A DNA stretch of 64,000 nucleotides, from the NCBI GenBank assembly GCA_946902985.2, contig OX336392.1, positions 23,876,982-23,940,981 on the forward strand. The letters run 5' to 3'. Below the pieces are notes generated by a model. The model was not told the DNA's origin. It saw only the letters and a program-made list of their open reading frames with translations, and did no database searches. Origin of the DNA: Meconema thalassinum. Taxonomy: Eukaryota > Arthropoda > Insecta > Orthoptera > Tettigoniidae. Positions 56,416 to 64,000 of this stretch are shown here, piece after piece; within the stretch, counting starts at the first letter, position 1; every line of letters starts with the position of its first letter. The translations under genes and the position numbers were made by a program.

Positions 56416-56992
56416 CTCTTTACGTTGAAAATTGTATTTAAATACTCAGAATAAGATTTCAAACAGCTGAACTAAACAGGACTATGCACACCTAGTATTT
56501 GAACATTTCAAGTGGTGCCAACCGTAGCTAATATAATTGATAACATTTTAAACTAAAAACAATAAATTGAAATTGATGGTTTATCCAAGTCAGTGTTGGC
56601 AACCATAGCAACAGGCAAAGGTCACCCATCACAGCACTCAAAGGTCTGCTTTATATTGTAAGGAGTTTGTGGTTTTAGTATATAAAATCCCAAATTTCCC
56701 GGTTTGATTTTGAAATTTAGCATTTAGTAGCATCTGTGATTTCATATTTAATACTTTCTCTTAAAATAATATGCCAATTAATACAATTCATGAAACATAT
56801 TGTACCCAATCGTCAACATATGGAACATGTGTTCGTATCCCAGCTAACTCACGGTCTTTCGAGATATGGGACGTCCATGCCCACCATACGACCACATGCT
56901 CAGGATTTGAGTCTGTCAGGTAACTACTCTACATGAAAGAAACAACATATTCCTAAATAACACATTTAATGATAAAAAAATCATGGCTATAC
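56416..56992. other. Unassigned sequence
   Basis: No transposon ends or credible frames seen before the LTR that begins at 56993. Confidence 0.3.
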
Positions 56993-59900
56993 TGTGCCCG
57001 TTTAGACCGGAGTCCGCACGACCACATATGCATTTTACCAATAATCAGTCAGCACGAGAGTCAAAATATCCCGGAGCGCCAGACGGGTTAAAGCAAATCG
57101 CAAAAACGACATCAAATTAAAAAAATGCTTTGCTGATTTTTGGCTCAATGCAACAATAAGGATAGAAGGAGATTTAATTGGGAGTAACACATCCTGTAAA
57201 ATTATCTCAGTTTATTTTGAAGTTAAAATTGACTGCAAAGATGCTCAAAGCAGCATCATCCACGTGTGGCGATCCACACTCTTATTTATACACAATATAC
57301 AGAAATTTTCCAAACACATTTGACAATCTTTTTGGAAACACAAGTCCGATTAATAGTCCTGTGGACTGTGTTCCAAAATTATTAATATTTAATTCCAGTT
57401 CAAAATTAATTGTCTATACTGGAAATATCGTAGATCACTGTTTGAATATTTACATGATATTAACACTCGTAGAATAAATGTTCATAGAATTTTTAACTTT
57501 CACTTGTTTTTCCAGTTTCAAAAATATATCGTCGAAAATATTATTATCATTGAAGCAACACAAATTATTAACACATATTAATAACATCTGAAAAGTATTT
57601 GACCTTGAGCATAGCATCGAAGAACTGTGCGAAGCACAACAACAATTAATTGTTCTTCTGACATTAAACATTCGAGAAGTGACTCGATTATGAACTTCAA
57701 GTTTCTAACAAAATACATGATTTCTGAATCATCAACTTGATCACTAAATTGTTGAACCATTCAACTATTCAATTTTCCACTTGGAATCATTATTATAAAA
57801 AATATTTATATTCATGGCCATTTTTAGCAACTTTCACAACTTGCAATTCTTCGACAGAATGCGGAAATTAGAATTGTAGTTTTATAATGGATTCATTTAG
57901 TTCATGGCACTAGGATTGAAAATATCCTTCAAATTATTCGTGGTTAAAGAATTATTTTTAATTGGCAGTGGCCCATTCTATTATTTGTGTAAGAACACAA
58001 TATTACAACAACAACGGCAAAGGTCTTCCTCTGAAGAAGAATAAACTACTATCATGACAAATCCGGGTTCTAGCAAAATCAAAGTCTAAATGGAATTCGT
58101 AAACAAGGTTGAAATAAGAACTGATGGTTTTAAAGAAATAACCTTCGGGTCATTCATACGACGAAATGTGTAGTTCCAATACTCCTACTATAAACCTGAG
58201 CCATCGAACCTGCTATTTGATTGATGCTCGAAAAAATCTCCCCATTCCTGCGACTTAACATGCGCACCTGGGAATGGCATTTCAACTACTCCACACATAA
58301 ATTATCTTCACAAAATTTACACAATAAATCAAGCCTCTGCTTGTTATCAACACTGGAAGATTAATAAACTTACAAGTTTATTTTATTTTACCATTCAGTT
58401 CAACCCGTGAATTTACCATACTTATGAAAAGCTTTATTTCACTTTCGAGTGTATTTACGTCATGATTTTATAGAAATACAAAAATATCCTATTTGATACA
58501 ATTATCAATTGCTTCCCGTTTCATGCCTCTCCGTGTTATCTGAAAAATATACTTTGCTCATTGCAAATATCAACTGTTCAACCAGAACTGAAATATTGGT
58601 TGAATGCGGGCTTGCGCTAACCACTCTCCTTCGGAAAATCTCCTGTTCCAAACTAGAAATGATTAAACTACTTCATAGGCTCTCTCTCAATACATATGAT
58701 TATTAGAAAATATAATATCCAAGAATTATTTAGAAAAAATATAAAAATTATTATTATTATTATTAGTGGATTATTATTATTATTATTATTATGATTTATT
58801 ATATTATTTTAAATATGTTTAATTATCATCTCATTATGTGAGAATCCACATGTTCGAACCTTCGAATATGGAAAAAATATCCATTCCTCAACAAAAATAA
58901 ATTTAACTTTTACAGTTACATCGGTTGATTACCGTGGTTTCCCAAAAATATGAAATATTCAAATAAATGCTCAAAATTCTCATTCATCGATCCTAAACTG
59001 TTCTGAGTGCTGAAAATACTCAGAATAACTCTAATAAGTCTTGCGTAAATCATTGCAAGATTTAAATACGACGAAAAATAAAATGTGTTGGTCATCTGCA
59101 GAAAAAAAATAGTTTGTTCCAATTAGCTAGGCATAATATAATTCAAATGTGGCTTACATTTCTTGATGGTCTTGAAGCGTAGTAAATCTGGTCTGTACCA
59201 GATTTATCCATAGACATGCCCTAGCGGACAAGCACGTATAATCCTTGTATCCGCCGCCATCATATACCCACAATTCGTCTAGTCAGACATAGTGGTAGTA
59301 TCTTTCGACGTTTGAATTAACTGTTGTTCCATTTTAATATGGGCTTCTATCAAAGCCATAACAGTTTGTTTAAATAGGGTAAGATCTAAGTGATCTCTTC
59401 TTAGATATGTCAGTTGTAACATAACTCACTGTAATCTTATCAGTACAAGAAAAACACTGACAGTCTAAGCAATTAACGGCTGTTCTGAAGATCGTTCCCT
59501 GGGCATGGTTTGTTATATCACCATCTGCCATGCGCTAAGCAACTTGCAGTTTCCCTTGCGTAGACTAATGAACGCCACCGTTATAGACTAGTCTTCAGTG
59601 TACTGACAGATCGAAGTGGTTAACTAGTTACAAAATAATAAAAAACTGACTGAATGGATTTAAACATCCAAGTATTAAGTTATTACTGGACTGTGACAAA
59701 ATACTATTTTCTAGACAAAGTCTAGCATATGTCCTTGTAGAAATATAAATATTTCCACCAATGTCTGTAGAAAATCAATCACCTCAGTGATTCTCCTCGC
59801 CGTAAACTTACTGAGTTCCAACTCGTAGCGCAGCACTTTTCGTGACTATCACGACTTGAAAAGAACTTCTGCGTAGATCCGGCAACCATGTGCCTTGGCT

Positions 59901-60333
59901 CAGCGTAGATGCAACTTGCTCGCCAAGTGCTTGTGTTAGAATGAGCTGAAGTTGCTTCGGCCAGCTGGCTTTTATTCAAAACTGTCAGGGTCACGCGTCA
60001 TCACCTGATATCTAGAAATCCTCATATCTCTTGAATCCCTGGTCCGATTTACTTGATACTAATTGCGTTCTCTTTCATTTGGCCGTGCCAGTAATCTGAT
60101 CCCAGTCTCAAGTCTCTACTCCATAGTTAACTATTTAATCAATAAATAGCCTCCACCTCTGCTATTATTCGCTACGTCACTTGACATCCAACTATCGGTA
60201 AATTCCTTCCAAATGCTTCGAAAAGCAATGTAGCGCGATATTCAAATATCTCAACTTTCAAAAGCGGCTACAGCCTTTCCCTTGATATATAGGTGTCTGA
60301 ATCTTGGAATACCCATTCCTAGAGTTGGGCACA
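56993..60333 (-). repeat. 3' LTR of the second LTR element
   Basis: 3,341 bp, almost identical over the visible part to 61710-64000 (for example CCGGAGTCC against CCAGAGTCC near the edge). It contains an ATT microsatellite (58748-58800). A 99-codon frame (57178-57477) antisense to the element recurs in both LTRs but is unsupported as a gene. Confidence 0.88.
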
Positions 60334-60346
60334 TCCACCCCACACC
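60334..60346 (-). promoter_or_regulatory. Polypurine tract
   Basis: GGTGTGGGGTGGA on the minus strand, directly against the TG of the 3' LTR. Confidence 0.75.
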
Positions 60347-60398
60347 TAGCAAAAAATAAAAATTGAAAAATTTTTATTTTTCCTATCTACACATTAAA

Positions 60399-61205
60399 TC
60401 ATCTGGTTCTTGAATAATAAATCTTCAAATTCGATGCATTATAAGTTCCCACGATGTTACCAGTTCGTGTATTGGCTACATCATAGCTTCCATTATTGTT
60501 TACTTCCACAATACGATAGGGTCCAGCGTAAAGGCTTGCAAATTTCGAGTACACTCGATTTTGCACGTCAGAGGGTGTAGGTCTTTTCACTAAAACAAGA
60601 GTTCCTACGCGCAAGGGTCTGCGAAAACGCTTTCCTCTCACTCTGCGCTCTCTCTTCTCAGCTAAGCTTTGAGATCGAAGATCGGCATCGCGAAATTTAT
60701 CGTCCATTAAACTTGCGTTAGTAGCTAATGAAGTTTCGAGCTCATGTGTTTTATCGCATAATTTATTCATTTTACTCTCAAGTGTCATTTTCAAAATTTC
60801 AGAATTCTCTTTAAATTTACTTTCCATTGAATTAAATTTACTATTTAAATTTTCTTTCAAGTTATCTTTTAACCTGCTCTCTAACAAATCGGAATTTTCT
60901 TTGAGTTTATCCTCTAAACTTTCTTTTAAGTTACCTTTTAAAGAATCAGAACTTTCTTTAAGTTTTTCATTCAAATTTTCTTTAAGTTTATTCTCTAAAG
61001 AATTAGAATTTTCTTTAAGTTTTTCATCTAAACTTTCTTTCAAGTTATCTTTTAATTTATTTTCTAAAGAATCAGAATTTTCTTTAAGTTTCCTTTCCAA
61101 AGCCTCAGTATTTTCTTTCATAATGGCGGCTACACGCAATCCAGCCTCTTTTGAACTCTCCTCCAAACTCCTCATCATCCTCATCATTTCTTCCAAAATT
61201 TTCAA
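60399..61205 (-). CDS. Gag coiled coil fused to an integrase C-terminal tail
   Basis: 268 residues, no stop or frame break. Residues 1-160 are almost all coiled coil: four repeats of 19-23 residues begin at 39, 62, 81 and 100 (K-L-K-E-x-S-D-S-L), rich in Lys/Glu/Asn/Leu. This resembles the N-terminal coil of the Gag in the other LTR element. Residues about 176-268 match the C-terminal tail of Ty3/Gypsy integrases: VGTLVLVKRP (200-209), KFASLYAGPYRIVEV (221-235), NGSYDV and GTYNASNLKIYY (253-264). Capsid domain, protease, RT, RNase H and the integrase catalytic core are all missing, so one deletion joined gag to the end of pol in frame. Product function is unknown. Retention of an open frame may be chance or recent deletion. 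Confidence 0.8.
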   Translation of the reverse strand: MKILEEMMRMMRSLEESSKEAGLRVAAIMKENTEALERKLKENSDSLENKLKDNLKESLDEKLKENSNSLENKLKENLNEKLKESSDSLKGNLKESLEDKLKENSDLLESRLKDNLKENLNSKFNSMESKFKENSEILKMTLESKMNKLCDKTHELETSLATNASLMDDKFRDADLRSQSLAEKRERRVRGKRFRRPLRVGTLVLVKRPTPSDVQNRVYSKFASLYAGPYRIVEVNNNGSYDVANTRTGNIVGTYNASNLKIYYSRTR

Positions 61206-61670
61206 TTATTATTCAAAACTTAGGGGTATACAACAGTGGCAAACACAAGCTTATAACTAGAACAAGAAATATGAATAGCTAATTGGAACACTCTAATAAA
61301 ATGAGATTTGTCCTAATGTCGACGTGATGGAAAAACAAAATTCTCTACTTTTACGAATTACATTTACCACAATATCACAAGAAAAATATGCAAGTTCTCG
61401 AATATCCTCCACCTGGATTCTAATAATGTGTATGTCCAGTCATCGAACGTTTACTACTGAATTTACTTAACGCCCTAATGGTTAAGCCATTATCAAAAAT
61501 AATCAAACCCATTCTAATTATTAACCAAGTTAAATTTTTAATTTTCCCCACTAATTGGGTTTCCTACTAATTTATTCATCCAAACCAGACATCTCTCAAC
61601 TCCCAAAATATTTCTATAAAAATTATCACAATTTCAAATCGGCATGCGATTGACCATGTCTAAATCGAGG

Positions 61671-61689
61671 ACCCACGTTGGGCGCCATT
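61671..61689 (-). promoter_or_regulatory. Primer-binding site
   Basis: The minus strand reads TGGCGCCCAACGTGGGTCC 20 bp after the 5' LTR edge. The TGG start and GCGCC body are typical of tRNA-primed insect Gypsy-type elements. The tRNA is not identified. Confidence 0.7.
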
Positions 61690-61709
61690 TCTCTCTCTAT
61701 CTTATTTTA

Positions 61710-64000
61710 TGTGCCCGTTTAGACCAGAGTCCGCACGACCACATATGCATTTTACCAATAATCAGTCAGCACGAGAGTCAAAATATCCCGGAGCGCCAGA
61801 TGGGTTAAAGCAAATCGCAAAAACGACATCAAATTAAAAAAATGCTTTGCTGATTTTTGGCTCAATGCAACAATAAGGATAGAAGGAGATTTAATTGGGA
61901 GTAACACATCCTGTAAAATTATCTCAGTTTATTTTGAAGTTAAAATTGACTGCAAAGATGCTCAAAGCAGCATCATCCACGTGTGGCGATCCACACTCTT
62001 ATTTACAGACAATATACAGAAATTTTCCAAACACATTTGACAATCTTTTTGGAAACACAAGTCCGATTAATAGTCCTGTGGACTGTGTTCCAAAATTATT
62101 AATATTTAATTCCAGTTCAAAGTTAATTGTCTATACTGGAAATATCGTAGATCACTGTTTGAATATTTACATGATATTAACACTCGTAGAATAAATGTTC
62201 ATAGAATTTTTAACTTTCACTTGTTTTTCCAGTTTCAAAAATATATCGTCGAAAATATTATTATCATTGAAGCAACACAAATTATTAACACATATTAATA
62301 ACATCTGAAAAGTATTTGACCTTGAGCATAGCATCGAAGAACTGTGCGAAGCACAACAACAATTAATTGTTCTTCTGACATTAAACATTCGAGAAGTGAC
62401 TCGATTATGAACTTCAAGTTTCTAACAAAATACATGATTTCTGAATCATCAACTTGATCACTAAATTGTTGAACCATTCAACTATTCAATTTTCCACTTG
62501 GAATCATTATTATAAAAAATATTTATATTCATGGCCATTTTTAGCAACTTTCACAACTTGCAATTCTTCGACAGAATGCGGAAATTAGAATTGTAGTTTT
62601 ATAATGGATTCATTTAGTTCATGGCACTAGGATTGAAAATATCCTTCAAATTATTCGTGGTTAAAGAATTATTTTTAATTGGCAGTGGCCCATTCTATTA
62701 TTTGTGTAAGAACACAATATTACAACAACAACGGCAAAGGTCTTCCTCTGAAGAAGAATAAACTACTATCATGACAAATCCGGGTTCTAGCAAAATCAAA
62801 GTCTAAATGGAATTCGTAAACAAGGTTGAAATAAGAACTGATGGTTTTAAAGAAATAACCTTCGGGTCATTCATACGACGAAATGTGTAGTTCCAATACT
62901 CCTACTATAAACCTGAGCCATCGAACCTGCTATTTGATTGATGCTCGAAAAAATCTCCTCATTCCTGCGACTTAACATGCGCACCTGGGAATGGCATTTC
63001 AACTACTCCACACATAAATTATCTTCACAAAATTTATACAATAAATCAAGCCTCTGCTTGTTATCAACACTGGAAGATTAATAAACTTACAAGTTTATTT
63101 TATTTTACCATTCAGTTCAACCCGTGAATTTACCATACTTATGAAAAGCTTTATTTCACTTTCGAGTGTATTTACGTCATGATTTTATAGAAATACAAAA
63201 ATATCCTATTTGATACAATTATCAATTGCTTCCCGTTTCATGCCTCTCCGTGTTATCTGAAAAATATACTTTGCTCATTGCAAATATCAACTGTTCAACC
63301 AGAACTGAAATATTGGTTGAATGCGGGCTTGCGCTAACCACTCTCCTTCGGAAAATCTCCTGTTCCAAACTAGAAATGATTAAACTACTTCATAGGCTCT
63401 CTCTCAATACATATGATTATTAGAAAATATAATATCCAAGAATTATTTAGAAAAATTATAAAAATTATTATTATTATTATTATTAGTGGATTATTATTAT
63501 TATTATTTATTATATTATTTTAAATATGTTTAATTATCATCTCATTATGTGAGAATCCACATGTTCGAACCTTCGAATATGGAAAAAATATCCATTCCTC
63601 AACAAAAATAAATTTAACTTTTACAGTTACATCGGTTGATTACCGTGGTTTCCCAAAAATATGAAATATTCAAATAAATGCTCAAAATGCTCGGTCATCG
63701 ATCCTAAACTGTTCTGAGTGCTGAAAATACTCAGAATAACTCTAATAAGTCTTGCGTAAATCATTGCAAGATTTAAATACGACGAAAAATAAAATGTGTT
63801 GGTCATCTGCAGAAAAAAAATAGTTTGTTCCAATTAGCTAGGCATAATATAATTCAAATGTGGCTTACATTTCTTGATGGTCTTGAAGCGTAGTAAATCT
63901 GGTCTGTACCAGATTTATCCATAGACATGCCCTAGCGGACAAGCACGTATAATCCTTGTATCCGCCGCCATCATATACCCACAATTCGTCTAGTCAGACA
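61710..64000 (-). repeat. 5' LTR of the second LTR element (partial)
   Basis: Visible 2,291 bp match 56993 onwards with few differences. The ATT microsatellite at 63463-63510 is shorter and arranged differently from that of the other LTR. It is cut by the window end. Confidence 0.88.

Larger units (their letters stand above)
56993..64000 (-). mobile_element. Second long-LTR retrotransposon, internally deleted; runs off the window
   Basis: On the minus strand: 5' LTR (61710 to beyond 64000), primer-binding region, a 268-residue Gag-integrase fusion, polypurine tract and 3' LTR (56993-60333, 3,341 bp). LTR ends are TGTGCCC and GGGCACA. The internal region is only 1,376 bp. It resembles the array at 22856-41368 in having very long LTRs and a coiled-coil Gag, but the LTR sequences are different. 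The right-hand target duplication lies outside the window. Confidence 0.88.

Noticed and set aside
57178..57477. 99-codon frame conserved in both LTRs of the second element
   Set aside because: It is antisense to the element, the LTR copies are nearly identical throughout, and the sequence has no recognisable domain.
60901..61260. 119-codon plus-strand frame rich in Ser/Leu/Phe/Lys
   Set aside because: It is the antisense of the coiled-coil repeats of the Gag fusion ORF.

Overview
This window is arthropod nuclear DNA, most likely from an insect with a large, transposon-rich genome. I recognise no single-copy host gene. Everything identifiable is mobile-element sequence: long-LTR retrotransposons, APE-type non-LTR retrotransposons decayed to fragments, tRNA-headed SINEs, Tc1 elements with insect-type DD34E transposases, short inverted-repeat elements, and at least eight copies of a Helitron/Helentron-like (HLE) family. 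AT-rich composition, absence of bacterial gene organisation and the SINE families fit a polyneopteran-type insect, but the species cannot be fixed from this sequence.

Layout. 1-21.9 kb: HLE copies at 15-1530, 9160-10579, 11010-11788 (inverted fragment) and 18629-19733 are interleaved with a nearly full-length but broken endonuclease/reverse-transcriptase element (3.3-6.5 kb), several other reverse-transcriptase fragments on both strands, a long-TIR element (6796-8103) with a SINE nested in it, a palindromic foldback family (8.5-9.0 and 13.65-14.35 kb) and SINEs. 21.9-42.0 kb: an HLE copy (21936-22855 plus 41369-41966) is split by an 18,513-bp LTR-retrotransposon array. The array reads LTR-internal-LTR-internal-LTR, has three LTRs of exactly 3,907 bp, encodes only Gag and is flanked by one 4-bp GTAC target duplication. 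42.0-45.9 kb: SINE remnants and two HLE copies in head-to-head contact, the second built of 292-bp tandem repeats. 45.9-50.3 kb: two almost identical Tc1 elements in opposite orientation, each with an intact 341-residue transposase. 50.3-56.4 kb: a mariner remnant, SINEs, and a reverse-transcriptase gene interrupted by a 251-bp TA-flanked element and by an inverted HLE copy. 57.0-64.0 kb: a second long-LTR element on the minus strand (3,341-bp LTR; the other LTR runs off the window) whose internal region codes for a Gag-type coiled coil fused to an integrase C-terminal tail.

The most unusual signals are three. First, the HLE copies are built from degenerate units with a phase of about 145 bp. 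In one interior type each unit carries a YY1/Pho-like ATGGCGGC motif, and an unrelated interior type keeps nearly the same phase with a GCTGCCAAC motif. Second, the 18.5-kb array pairs very long LTRs and a gag-only interior with four tandem primer-binding-site-like repeats. Third, the second LTR family carries an intact Gag-integrase-tail fusion ORF. Nested insertions give a relative age order and, in several cases, a readable empty site.
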